The position numbers and the translations under genes are program-made. The notes beneath the pieces are model-generated. The model was not told where the DNA came from. It worked only from the letters and a program-made list of their open reading frames with translations, and searched no databases. A stretch of DNA of 11,749 bases from NCBI GenBank assembly GCA_021783895.1, contig JAJXTJ010000004.1, forward strand, positions 1-11,749. Reading direction: 5' to 3'. The stretch comes from Pseudomonadota bacterium (GTDB lineage Bacteria > Pseudomonadota > Gammaproteobacteria > Burkholderiales > Sulfuricellaceae). Position 1 is the first letter of the stretch. Each line of letters starts with the position of its first letter. Below are positions 1 to 6,650 of the stretch, piece by piece.

Positions 1-1
1 G

Positions 2-985
2 AAGCAGGTCTATCGCATCGACCACTACCTGGGCAAGGAGACGGTGCAGAACATCCTCTTCTTCCGCTTCGGCAACGCCCTGTTCGAGCCGGTGTGGAAC
101 CGCAACCACGTGAGCCATGTCGAGATTACCGCCGCCGAACCGCTGGGCGTGGGGCACCGCGCCGGCTATTACGAGGAATCCGGCGCCTTGCGCGACATGG
201 TGGCCAACCACCTGATGCAGCTGCTGGCGCTCACCGCCATGGAAGCGCCGGTGGCCTTCGACGCCGACGCCGTGCGCGACAAGAAAATCGAGGTCTGGCG
301 GTCGATCCGCCCCATGACGCCGGAAGAAGTGGCGAGCCGCACCGTGCGTGCCCAATACACTGCCGGCACCAGCAACGACGAAAACGTGCCGGGCTGGCTG
401 GAGGAAACGGGCGTACCCGCGGATTCCCGCACTGAAACCTACGCCGCGCTGGAATTTCGCATCGACAACTGGCGCTGGGCCGGGGTGCCGTTTTACCTGC
501 GCACGGGGAAACGCCTGTCGCGCCAGGTCACCGAGATCGCGGTGCATTTCCATCACCCGCCGCTGTCATTGTTTCCTCATCATGAGGCGGTGAAGTCCAA
601 CGTCATCGCCCTGCGCATCCAGCCCGACGAGGGCATCAGCCTCGCCTTCGGCGCCAAACAGCCGGGCACGGCGCGCCGTGCGGTGCCGGTTTCCATGAAC
701 TTCTGCTATCGCAACGCCTTCGGCGACAACCCGCCTTCGGCGTACGCCGTGCTGCTGCTCGACGCCATGCGCGGCGACGCCACCCTGTTCACCCGGCGCG
801 ACGGCGTGGAGTCGCAATGGCGCTTGATTACGCCCATCGAGGAAGCCTGGGCGGCGCAAACAGAAGAGGCGCTGCCCAGCTATGCCGCCGGCACCGATGG
901 CCCGGCCGAGGCCGACGCCCTGCTTGCCCGCAACGGCCACCGCTGGCGTTCCATCAACGACAACCTGGGGGCCTGCAATGTCTGA
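2..985 (+). CDS. zwf: Glucose-6-phosphate 1-dehydrogenase (5'-truncated by window edge)
   Basis: This is the C-terminal two thirds of G6PDH, the NADP-dependent enzyme that oxidises glucose-6-phosphate to 6-phosphogluconolactone in the cytoplasm. The frame is open from base 2 and gives about 327 residues, against roughly 490 in the full family. The visible part opens with the substrate-binding signature RIDHYLGKE (residues 5-13 of the fragment), whose Asp, His and Lys bind the sugar phosphate. The conserved [11 protein letters not shown] stretch follows, and its His (about residue 70) corresponds to the catalytic base of the family. The rest of the C-terminal domain ([27 protein letters not shown], and the [11 protein letters not shown] region) is intact up to a normal stop. 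The last 8 bases overlap the start of glk, so the two are probably translationally coupled. The true start lies outside the window. Identification is secure. Confidence 0.97.
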   Translation, partial: KQVYRIDHYLGKETVQNILFFRFGNALFEPVWNRNHVSHVEITAAEPLGVGHRAGYYEESGALRDMVANHLMQLLALTAMEAPVAFDADAVRDKKIEVWRSIRPMTPEEVASRTVRAQYTAGTSNDENVPGWLEETGVPADSRTETYAALEFRIDNWRWAGVPFYLRTGKRLSRQVTEIAVHFHHPPLSLFPHHEAVKSNVIALRIQPDEGISLAFGAKQPGTARRAVPVSMNFCYRNAFGDNPPSAYAVLLLDAMRGDATLFTRRDGVESQWRLITPIEEAWAAQTEEALPSYAAGTDGPAEADALLARNGHRWRSINDNLGACNV

Positions 986-1979
986 CACCCTGGTTCTGGC
1001 CGGCGATATCGGCGGCACCAAAAGCAACCTGGCCTTCTTTCGCGGCGCGCCTGGCGCACCCGAGACCTTGCTGGAGCGCAGCTATCAAAACCGCGACTTC
1101 GCCGGTCTGGCCGACGTGGTCAGGCATTTTCTGGCGGAGTCCGGACTGACTGCTACCACCGCCTGTTTCGGCGTGGCCGGCGCGGTGGTGGCGGGGGCCA
1201 GCCATCTGCCCAATCTGGGCTGGCAGTTGTCGGAAAACGGCCTGGCCAGAGAACTGGGGCTGGCGTCGGTGCACCTGTTGAACGATCTGGAAGCCAATGC
1301 GCTAGGTATCGCCACCCTGCCGCCCGGGCAGTTCTTTACCCTCAACCCCGGACAACCGCTTCCCGGCGGCAACCAGGCCTTGATCGCTGCGGGGACTGGC
1401 TTGGGCATGGCGATGCTGTTTGACGATGGCGCCGATTATCGCGTGTCGGCTTCCGAGGGCGGCCATGTCGATTTCGCACCGCGCAACGAAGACGAAGTCG
1501 GCCTGTTGCGTTTTCTCGCCGCGCGCCATGGCCGGGTCAGCGTCGAGCGGGTGGTGTCCGGGCGCGGCCTCGCGGCGATATACGATTTTTTGAAGGACAG
1601 CGGCATGGACGAGCCGGATGGCCTGGCCGCGCGGCTGGATGCCGCAGCCGACCGCGCCGCCGCGATCGCCCAGACGGGTGCGAGCGGCGAGGCGGCAATT
1701 TGCGTGAAGGCGCTGGAACTGTTCCTGTCCGCCTACGGCGCGGCAGCGGGCAACCTGGCACTCATGGCGCTGGCGACCGGCGGGCTCTACATAGGCGGCG
1801 GCATTGCGCCCAAACTGATCGACGCCTTGCCGAAGAGCGGTTTCATGACCGCCTTCGCGGACAAGGGACGCTTTTCCGGATTGTTGGACCAAGTTCCCGT
1901 GCGAGTTATTCTGGAGCCGAGAACCGCGCTCTACGGCGCAGCCGCCTACGCACTGCGGCAGATCGGGGCGAATTCATGA
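978..1979 (+). CDS. glk: Glucokinase
   Basis: ATP-dependent glucokinase of the proteobacterial Glk family (ROK/hexokinase fold), 333 aa. It makes glucose-6-phosphate, the substrate of the enzyme encoded just upstream. Visible motifs are the N-terminal phosphate-1 loop [12 protein letters not shown] (residues 9-20), the catalytic Asp in HLLNDLEAN (D103), the phosphate-2 motif AAGTGLGM (137-144) and the sugar-contacting SEGGH (159-163). A glycine-rich [12 protein letters not shown] adenosine motif lies near the C-terminus. The length agrees with the family (about 320 aa). The frame stays open upstream to 882, but that stretch lies inside zwf in another frame and reads as non-protein-like sequence. 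The ATG at 978, directly before the GDIGGTK motif and overlapping the zwf stop by 8 nt, is the sensible start. Its stop overlaps the next gene by 4 nt (ATGA). Confidence 0.96.
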   Translation: MSDTLVLAGDIGGTKSNLAFFRGAPGAPETLLERSYQNRDFAGLADVVRHFLAESGLTATTACFGVAGAVVAGASHLPNLGWQLSENGLARELGLASVHLLNDLEANALGIATLPPGQFFTLNPGQPLPGGNQALIAAGTGLGMAMLFDDGADYRVSASEGGHVDFAPRNEDEVGLLRFLAARHGRVSVERVVSGRGLAAIYDFLKDSGMDEPDGLAARLDAAADRAAAIAQTGASGEAAICVKALELFLSAYGAAAGNLALMALATGGLYIGGGIAPKLIDALPKSGFMTAFADKGRFSGLLDQVPVRVILEPRTALYGAAAYALRQIGANS

Positions 1980-2212
1980 GAAAGCTCCCGGCCCGCTTTG
2001 AACCCCAGTTGTTCGCCTTGCTGCTATCGGGGTTGATGTCCCTGGTCGTGACTAGCGTGGCTGTTATTGGTCATACCGGATGGGTTGATGGCGTGCTCGG
2101 CCTGTGTATTCAGACCTGGCTGCCAGCCTGGGGGATCGCATTTCCCCTTGTCATGATCCTGGCACCAAGGATCAGAAAGCTTGTCCGGCGGTGCGTCGAG
2201 ACGGAAGGCTGA
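1976..2212 (+). CDS. DUF2798 family small membrane protein
   Basis: A 78-aa protein whose sequence style matches the DUF2798 family of short two-helix inner-membrane proteins of unknown function. The first hydrophobic segment is about residues 12-32 (LFALLLSGLMSLVVTSVAVIG). The second is about residues 44-65 (WLPAWGIAFPLVMILAP). A basic tail follows (RIRKLVRRC), which predicts a cytoplasmic C-terminus. The start ATG overlaps the glk stop in an ATGA quartet, so translation is probably coupled and the gene would share the sugar-kinase transcript. Nothing in the sequence gives a metabolic role, and the link to zwf and glk is only positional. The same frame is open further upstream (to 1700) inside glk, but that part is a shadow. 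The gene ends 7 bp from the stop of the convergent membrane-protein gene. Confidence 0.85.
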   Translation: MRKLPARFEPQLFALLLSGLMSLVVTSVAVIGHTGWVDGVLGLCIQTWLPAWGIAFPLVMILAPRIRKLVRRCVETEG

Positions 2213-2219
2213 ACGCCCT

Positions 2220-2915
2220 CTATTGTTCGGCGTCAGGTTCGCGACCTCTTCGGGAGCGGGCGATTTTGATCGCCAGCGGAACCGCGACCAGCAGGCCGAT
2301 CAGCAGCATCGCGTTCATCGCAAGGCCCATGTTCGCTTGGGATAACTCACCGCCGAAGTGGGCCAGCAGAAAGCTCGCCGGAATCAGGCCCAGCAGGGTC
2401 GCCAGCGCGAAACGCCAAGTTTTGATAGGCGTAAGCCCGGCGCCGTAACTCACCAGGTCGAAAGACACGAAAGGCAGCAGGCGGGAGACGAACACCATCC
2501 AGGTCAGGACATTCTGCGAGCCCAGCCAACCCAGCGCGACGCGCTCCCCGAACAGCCGGCGCAACAGGCCGTAGCCGAATGCACGGGCGATTGCGAAGGC
2601 GATGAGGGCGCCGATTTCCGCACCGAGGACAACATACAGCGTGCCCCACCCATGGCCGAATACGGCACCCGAGACCATGGCAATGGGGGCGCTGGGGATG
2701 GGGTTGAGGATGATGGCCAGCGCCATCAGGCCGACGATCAGGAGCGGCCCCCAGATGCCCAGCGCCAGGGTTCGCTCGCGCAGCCACTCGCCGTCCACAA
2801 TTCGCTCCAGATGGCCGCTGCTATCCAGATGGAAATAGGCCAGCACCAGGACGATCAGGACCAGCAGCGTCCCGAGCAGCCACAGCTTCCTGATTGCAGG
2901 GTGATGTCCATCCAT
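2220..2915 (-). CDS. TVP38/TMEM64 family (VTT / SNARE-associated Golgi domain) inner-membrane protein
   Basis: A 231-aa polytopic membrane protein of the TVP38/TMEM64 or DedA-like (VTT domain, formerly SNARE-assoc) superfamily. An N-terminal helix (about residues 11-28) is followed by a soluble stretch and then the domain core. A helix near residues 55-75 leads into NPIPSAPIAMVSGAVFGHGWG, the re-entrant Pro/Gly-rich loop typical of this superfamily. Next come ARAFGYGLLRRLFGE and the second re-entrant region FVSRLLPFVSFDLVSYGAGL, then further helices, ending in a basic and acidic tail. Related proteins are implicated in lipid or small-molecule transport across the membrane, but no substrate is predictable here. 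No strong ribosome-binding site precedes the ATG at 2915, so the exact start is less sure. The gene converges on the DUF2798 gene with only 7 bp between stops, which leaves no room for a separate terminator. Confidence 0.9.
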   Translation of the reverse strand: MDGHHPAIRKLWLLGTLLVLIVLVLAYFHLDSSGHLERIVDGEWLRERTLALGIWGPLLIVGLMALAIILNPIPSAPIAMVSGAVFGHGWGTLYVVLGAEIGALIAFAIARAFGYGLLRRLFGERVALGWLGSQNVLTWMVFVSRLLPFVSFDLVSYGAGLTPIKTWRFALATLLGLIPASFLLAHFGGELSQANMGLAMNAMLLIGLLVAVPLAIKIARSRRGREPDAEQ

Positions 2916-2981
2916 GCTGAATCGGCTTCTGTCATATTGGTGCGCCCAGCTTAACCCGCGCAGCAGGATAATTCAGCGCTT

Positions 2982-2998
2982 CCGGTTTGCGAAACCGG
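2982..2998. terminator. Perfect 7-bp hairpin between the repeat-protein gene and the TVP38-type gene
   Basis: CCGGTTT and AAACCGG flank a 3-nt loop. The hairpin lies about 30 nt downstream of the stop of the minus-strand exported-protein gene and upstream of the TVP38-type gene. No run of T follows on either strand, so it is at best a weak or Rho-assisted terminator or a 3' stabilising hairpin. Confidence 0.35.
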
Positions 2999-3028
2999 GG
3001 CGATTTAAAACCGGCAGCAGGTCACCCG

Positions 3029-3334
3029 TTACTGTTTTTCTCCTGCACCATAAACTTCCCAGCCAGCATCGGGAATATAGTGATTCGACGCGCCTGCGTT
3101 GGATGTAATGACAGGGACGGACTCTCCGGCACCGATTTTGAAAACATCCCAACCTTTACCTGCACCTGTAGTAACGGAGGGCCTCATTTCGGAAGGAGCA
3201 GGGATCCTCTCTCCGGCACCGATATTGAAAACATCCCACCCTTTTCCAGTATCGGCCAGGACAGGCATAGACAGTACGGAACCCGCGATCAGCGTAACGG
3301 AGGACAGAACTAAACCCACTTTTTTGGTAATCAT
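3029..3334 (-). CDS. Predicted exported small protein with three GW[DE]V[FY]-GAGE repeats (unknown family)
   Basis: I do not recognise this 101-aa protein. It has a clear Sec signal peptide: basic MITKK, then a hydrophobic stretch (residues 6-24) and a PVLA-D cleavage site near residues 27/28. The mature part, about 74 aa, has no cysteine and consists of three related units. These are GKGWDVFNIGAGE (30-42), GKGWDVFKIGAGE (59-71) and a shortened AGWEVYGAGE (90-99). The Trp residues lie at 33, 62 and 92, a spacing of 29-30, and Pro/Ser/Thr-rich linkers join the units. Plus-strand DNA shows the duplication directly: an approximately 39-bp block from 3122 recurs from 3209, 87 bp apart. The frame is open 93 codons further upstream, but the ATG at 3334 has an ideal AGGAG (3345-3341) 6 nt away and begins the signal peptide, so I place the start there. 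An unusual structured leader precedes it. Function could be envelope or extracellular, but nothing shows which. Confidence 0.82.
   Translation of the reverse strand: MITKKVGLVLSSVTLIAGSVLSMPVLADTGKGWDVFNIGAGERIPAPSEMRPSVTTGAGKGWDVFKIGAGESVPVITSNAGASNHYIPDAGWEVYGAGEKQ
3122..3247 (-). repeat. Two direct copies (87-bp period) encoding the GKGWDVF-x-IGAGE unit
   Basis: On the plus strand, CTCTCCGGCACCGAT at 3122 and again at 3209 begins an approximately 39-bp near-identical block (to about 3160 and 3247). The period of 87 bp is exactly 29 codons, so the copies stay in frame inside the exported-protein gene. The third protein unit (residues 90-99) is too diverged to show clearly at the DNA level. 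The pattern suggests in-frame tandem duplication. Confidence 0.85.
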
Positions 3335-3364
3335 GATGGACTCCTGAGTATGAACAATTGAAAG

Positions 3365-3398
3365 ACTAAGCATGGCTTTCTTTAAAGCCGTACTTAGT
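3365..3398. promoter_or_regulatory. Long hairpin in the leader of the exported repeat protein
   Basis: Arms 3365-3379 (ACTAAGCATGGCTTT) and 3384-3398 (AAAGCCGTACTTAGT) enclose a 4-nt loop. Thirteen of the 15 positions are Watson-Crick pairs, one is a G-U wobble in RNA, and only one is a mismatch. In the minus-strand transcript the hairpin would end about 20 nt upstream of the AGGAG ribosome-binding site of the exported-protein gene. No T-run follows, so it is not a standard terminator. It could be an mRNA-stabilising or translation-control structure, or a DNA operator. Confidence 0.65.
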
Positions 3399-3410
3399 TG
3401 GTTCCAACTA
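3395..3410. promoter_or_regulatory. Perfect 16-bp palindrome overlapping the leader hairpin
   Basis: TAGTTGG-TT-CCAACTA is a perfect dyad. Its left arm shares 3395-3398 with the outer end of the 15-bp hairpin, so in RNA the two structures would compete for those bases. It could equally be a dimeric repressor site upstream of the exported-protein gene. No protein can be assigned to it. Confidence 0.5.
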
Positions 3411-3711
3411 TGATCCATATCAGCAACATGCAGAATCAACTTTTTTTGGAATTGATAATTCCGATCAGTGAAATTATTGAGACTTTTTTTCTGCTGATTA
3501 ACCAGGCTTGCATCCCTTTCATTGTTAGAGGGAATACATAAGTGCAAGCCGTCGATCAAACCTTCATGCCCCAGCAGAGGCACCCCGTCTGCCAGACATT
3601 GGCTGAATCTCATTCACTGAACGGATGCGTTGGTTTTAGGCTTATTCACCGTTGGTGTAGCGCCGCAGGCAGATCTATCGGGCGCCAGTGACTTGGTTAC
3701 CTTTTATGGCT
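3411..3711. other. AT-rich gap between the LysR gene and the exported-protein leader, with no confident gene
   Basis: This stretch lies downstream of the minus-strand LysR gene. Part of it is very AT-rich: 19 of 60 bases in 3421-3480 are G or C, against clearly GC-rich neighbours. It contains a perfect dyad GGAATT-GAT-AATTCC (3448-3462) beside a T7 run (3441-3447). These may belong to the promoter of the exported-protein gene. A minus-strand frame is open from 3613 into that gene, but its product resembles nothing I know and lacks a good ribosome-binding site at its start. It could be a decayed gene fragment. Confidence 0.5.
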
Positions 3712-4611
3712 CTAGCTCAGTGCCTTATCCGCTCGCAGTCGCTCGATCGCAAGATCGACGAAGCTGCGCACCTTCGCTGATCCGTGCCGCCCCTCGCGGT
3801 GGATGACATGCACCGGCAGATCGGGCTCTTCGTAGTCTCCGAGTACGGTTTTCAGTTCGCCCGAAGCAAGTTGCGGCGCCACCTGGTAGGACAGCAGGCG
3901 GGTCAGTCCGTAGCCTTGGCGCGCGGCTTCCAGCGGCCCGTCGTTGGTATTCACCACGATGCGCGGCTGTACGCGCACCGTCAGCTTTTCGCCGGCCGAC
4001 AGGAAAACCCAATCGTTCGTCGGCGAGATCCCGCTCGACGCGACAAGGCGATGTTTTGCCAAATCGTCCGGTGTCTGCGGAATGCCATGCTTATCGAAAT
4101 ACGCTGGCGCGCCGACCACGACCCGACGCACGCGCCCGACGCGGATGGCGCGCAGTGACGAATCGGGCAGCTGACCGATGCGGACACCGACATCCATGCC
4201 CTCGTCAATGAAGTTCACGACGCGATCGAGGAACAGTGCCGACACCGTCGTCTGTTCGTAGGCCGCCTGATACTCGGTAATGATCGGCATCACGTACAGC
4301 TTGCCGAAGAGTACCGGCGCGGTGATCGCCAGCTGCCCGCGCGGCGTCGCGTTGACGCCCGCCGCAGCGGCGTCGGCCTCTTCCATCTCGATCATGATGC
4401 GGCGCGCATCCTCAAGGTAGCGCGCACCGGCTTCAGTCACGCGCACGACGCGGGTGGTGCGCGTGAGCAATCGCACCCCCAGCCGCTCTTCCAGTGCCAC
4501 TACGGCGCGCGTTACTGCGGGCGGCGATATCTTCAGGCGCCGTGCCCCGCCAGCAAAGCTCTCCGCTTCGGCAACGGCGACAAAGACGTTCATCAGGTGG
4601 AAGTGGTCCAT
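3712..4611 (-). CDS. LysR family transcriptional regulator
   Basis: A 299-aa LysR-type regulator of normal length. The N-terminal winged helix-turn-helix is plain: MDHFHLMNVFVAVAEAESFA, then ARRLKISPPAVTRAVVALEERLGVRLLTRTTR (about residues 22-53). The remainder is the effector-binding domain, with the usual VGAPAYFDKHGIPQTPDDLAKHRLV segment. It resembles the large single-target group that regulates a divergent enzyme gene. The frame extends 30 codons further upstream, but the ATG at 4611 has an AAGGAA ribosome-binding site and begins the standard LysR N-terminus, so it is preferred. It is transcribed away from the AhpD-like/reductase/GST operon across a 131-bp gap, the classic arrangement in which a LysR protein controls its neighbour and itself. 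The inducer is unknown. Confidence 0.93.
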   Translation of the reverse strand: MDHFHLMNVFVAVAEAESFAGGARRLKISPPAVTRAVVALEERLGVRLLTRTTRVVRVTEAGARYLEDARRIMIEMEEADAAAAGVNATPRGQLAITAPVLFGKLYVMPIITEYQAAYEQTTVSALFLDRVVNFIDEGMDVGVRIGQLPDSSLRAIRVGRVRRVVVGAPAYFDKHGIPQTPDDLAKHRLVASSGISPTNDWVFLSAGEKLTVRVQPRIVVNTNDGPLEAARQGYGLTRLLSYQVAPQLASGELKTVLGDYEEPDLPVHVIHREGRHGSAKVRSFVDLAIERLRADKALS

Positions 4612-4627
4612 AACTATTCCTTTAATC

Positions 4628-4661
4628 GGAAGAATAAATTTCATTGTATGGCTATTCTTTC
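4628..4661. promoter_or_regulatory. Inverted repeat in the LysR / AhpD-like divergent promoter region
   Basis: GGAAGAATA (4628-4636) and TATTCTTTC (4653-4661) form an imperfect inverted repeat with 8 of 9 positions matching, around an AT-rich centre. It lies 17 bp upstream of the LysR start, in the only gap between the two divergent genes, so it is a plausible LysR binding region. A textbook T-N11-A box is not obvious inside it. Confidence 0.4.
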
Positions 4662-4742
4662 TTTCAATCGCATTTGGCAAAGTGGCAAGCGTCGACAACA
4701 CAGCGACACCCCAACCCCGATATCACGCAAAGGAGAAACATC

Positions 4743-5288
4743 ATGGCCCGCATCAACGTCGTTACCCACGAAACCGCCAGCGCCGAACAAAAAGCGCTTT
4801 TCGACGCGATCCAGTCGCAACTCGGCATTGTCCCGAACTTCCTCAAGGTGTTCGCCAACTCGCCGGAAGCGCTCAAGGCTTTCCTCGGCCTGCATGGCAT
4901 CGCCATCGGCGGTAGCCTCGATCCGCAAACCCGCGAACGTATCGCCCTAGCTCTGGCGCAGCAGAACGCCTGCGAATATTGCCTGTCAGCGCACACCGCG
5001 ATCGGTCGCAAGGCCGGCCTCACCGGTGCCGAGATCGAAGCCAACCGTGCCGGCACCAGCCAGGACGCCAAGGCCGCAGCCGCCGTGAAGTTCGCCCGGG
5101 CCATCAATGATCACACTGGCGACGTCACCAGCGCCGAACTGGACGATGTGCGCAGCGCCGGCTACAGCGAAGCAGATATTGTCGAAATCATCACCCACGT
5201 CGGCATGAACATTCTGACGAACCTCATCGGCCGGGCCAGCCGCGTCGAAATCGACTTCCCGAAGGTCGATCTGAAGCTTCCCGTTTGA
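4743..5288 (+). CDS. Carboxymuconolactone decarboxylase / AhpD-like peroxidase-related protein
   Basis: A 181-aa protein with the all-helical AhpD/CMD fold. Its C77-E-Y-C80 thiol pair, H84 and E65 have exactly the spacing of the AhpD proton-relay site (Glu, 12 residues on Cys, then Cys-x-x-Cys-x-x-x-His). In AhpD-like proteins this site reduces peroxides or partner proteins through a Cys-Cys disulfide cycle. The N-terminal part (QSQLGIVPNFLKVFANSPEALKAFLGL) is the usual lead-in of the peroxidase-related subfamily, so true 4-carboxymuconolactone decarboxylase activity is unlikely. The start ATG at 4743 follows AAGGAG by 8 nt; the frame is open upstream but without a better start. It is the first gene of a plus-strand operon with a flavin reductase and a GST, and it diverges from a LysR gene. 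A thiol redox or detoxification role is inferred. Confidence 0.92.
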   Translation: MARINVVTHETASAEQKALFDAIQSQLGIVPNFLKVFANSPEALKAFLGLHGIAIGGSLDPQTRERIALALAQQNACEYCLSAHTAIGRKAGLTGAEIEANRAGTSQDAKAAAAVKFARAINDHTGDVTSAELDDVRSAGYSEADIVEIITHVGMNILTNLIGRASRVEIDFPKVDLKLPV

Positions 5289-5302
5289 GATTGAGGTGAG
5301 AG

Positions 5303-5324
5303 CGGAAGGGGGCAACCTTTTCCG
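5303..5324 (+). other. Intra-operon hairpin with GCAA tetraloop
   Basis: CGGAAGGGG (5303-5311) pairs with CCTTTTCCG (5316-5324), seven Watson-Crick and two G-U pairs, closed by a GCAA loop of the stable GNRA class. It lies in the 57-nt gap between the AhpD-like gene and the flavin reductase gene. With no T-run after it, it looks more like an mRNA stability or processing hairpin than a terminator. Confidence 0.5.
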
Positions 5325-5345
5325 TCTAACGAATAGGAGACTTCC

Positions 5346-6632
5346 ATGACCAGCGCATTTGCCAATATTGCTTTCACCGAGAACGTCAAGGCGGTGCAGA
5401 CGCGTATGGGGAGCCGCGAGGCCTATGGGCGCGGTGAACAGGAATCGGTGGAGGAGCCCATGCTGGGATCGGCCGAGACCGCCTTCATCGAGGCGCGCGA
5501 CAGTTTCTACCAGGGCACGGTAAGCGAAACCGGCTGGCCGTATGTCCAGCATCGCGGCGGTCCGGCCGGCTTCCTCAAGGTACTCGACGCACGCACGATC
5601 GGGTATGCCGACTTCTCTGGAAACCGTCAGTACATCTCGGCGGGCAACCTGGCCGGGGACGACCGCGTCTGCCTGTTCCTGATGGACTACCCGCACCAGG
5701 CCCGACTGAAGATCCTCGGCCGGGTGCAGGTGATCGACGAATACAGCGACCCCGAACTGCTGGAACGTCTCGACAATCCCCACTATCGGGCGCGCGTCGA
5801 GCGCGGCATCGTCATCCGCATCGAAGGCTTCGACTGGAACTGCCCGAAGTACATTACCCCACGCTATACAAAAGACGAGATCGCACAACGCATCAAGGGA
5901 GCCAGATCGGCTGAGGATTCGCAGGCGCGGGCGCAGCCGGAGGAACCGGCCGGCAACGGTGAACTCGCGCTCACCATCACCGGCGTTCGCCAGATGACCC
6001 CGCGCATCCGCGCCTTCGAACTGCGTGCCGGGGACTGGAGCAAGCTGCCGCCGGCGGAGGCCGGCGCACACCTCGAAATGCCGGTGCGACTTGCCGATGG
6101 ATCGGTGGTCGCACGGCAGTATTCGCTCGCATCGGTTCCCGAACGCCACGACGTGTACGAGATCGCCGTGCTGTACGAGCGCGACGGACGCGGCGGCTCC
6201 CGGGCGATCCACGATACCTGGCAGATCGGCACGCAGCTGCGCGCTATGCCGCCGATCAACCACTTCCCGCTGCACGCCGACAAACGGCCCGCGGTGCTGA
6301 TTGCCGGCGGTATCGGCATCACGCCGATCAAGGCCATGGCCCAGGCTCTGAAGCGGCGCAACGTACCGCTCGAACTGCATTACACCGGGCGGAGCGCCTC
6401 GGACATGGCCTACCATGAGCAACTATCGGCCGAATTCACCAGCGGTTATTTCACCTATTACAGTCGCGCGCAGGAACGCCAACGTCTCGACGTAGCCGAA
6501 GTGATGTGGCGCGCTCCCGGCGATGCCGTGTTTTACGTCTGCGGGCCGGTTGCGTTGATTGAATCCGTGCGCGCTGCCGCAAACCAGTTGGGCATCGCGC
6601 CAGGGCGCGTGCAGCATGAATCGTTCTACTGA
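5346..6632 (+). CDS. Fusion of a PNPOx-like FMN-binding domain and a ferredoxin-NADP reductase-type FAD/NAD domain
   Basis: A 428-aa two-domain flavoprotein. Residues about 40-185 are a pyridoxamine 5'-phosphate oxidase-like split barrel (FIEARDSFYQGTVSETGWPYVQHRGG, FADFSGNRQYISAGNL-type core, DRVCLFLMDYPHQARLKILG). A linker of about 20 residues rich in Ala, Glu and Gln follows. Residues about 206-428 are an FNR-like reductase with the FAD motif RQYSLAS (257-263), the NAD(P) loop AGGIGITPI (320-328) and YVCGP (397-401). Relatives of the reductase half often end in a plant-type 2Fe-2S ferredoxin domain. Here the protein stops at VQHESFY, where that domain would begin, so electrons probably go from NAD(P)H via FAD to the FMN barrel or to a separate partner. 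The start has AGGAG 9 nt upstream. The gene lies between AhpD-like and GST genes; the substrate is unknown. Confidence 0.9.
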   Translation: MTSAFANIAFTENVKAVQTRMGSREAYGRGEQESVEEPMLGSAETAFIEARDSFYQGTVSETGWPYVQHRGGPAGFLKVLDARTIGYADFSGNRQYISAGNLAGDDRVCLFLMDYPHQARLKILGRVQVIDEYSDPELLERLDNPHYRARVERGIVIRIEGFDWNCPKYITPRYTKDEIAQRIKGARSAEDSQARAQPEEPAGNGELALTITGVRQMTPRIRAFELRAGDWSKLPPAEAGAHLEMPVRLADGSVVARQYSLASVPERHDVYEIAVLYERDGRGGSRAIHDTWQIGTQLRAMPPINHFPLHADKRPAVLIAGGIGITPIKAMAQALKRRNVPLELHYTGRSASDMAYHEQLSAEFTSGYFTYYSRAQERQRLDVAEVMWRAPGDAVFYVCGPVALIESVRAAANQLGIAPGRVQHESFY

Positions 6633-6650
6633 CATGCAGAGGAGAATCCC

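Noticed and set aside
882..977. Upstream extension of the glucokinase frame
   Set aside because: It lies inside zwf and is Pro/Ala/Thr-rich shadow sequence. The ATG at 978 directly precedes the conserved GDIGGTK motif.
2358..2954. A plus-strand 198-codon frame opposite the TVP38-type gene
   Set aside because: The product is very rich in Gln, Asp, Glu and Arg, as expected for the complement of a hydrophobic membrane protein, and has no motif.
3122..3247. The 87-bp direct repeat as a CRISPR or mobile-element signature
   Set aside because: There are only two clear copies, the period is exactly 29 codons, and the repeat lies in frame inside a gene with a signal peptide, so it is a protein repeat.
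4986..6422. A 478-codon open frame on the minus strand opposite the AhpD-like and reductase genes
   Set aside because: It is a codon-bias shadow. The opposite-strand proteins have clear domains and ribosome-binding sites, while this product has no recognisable motif.
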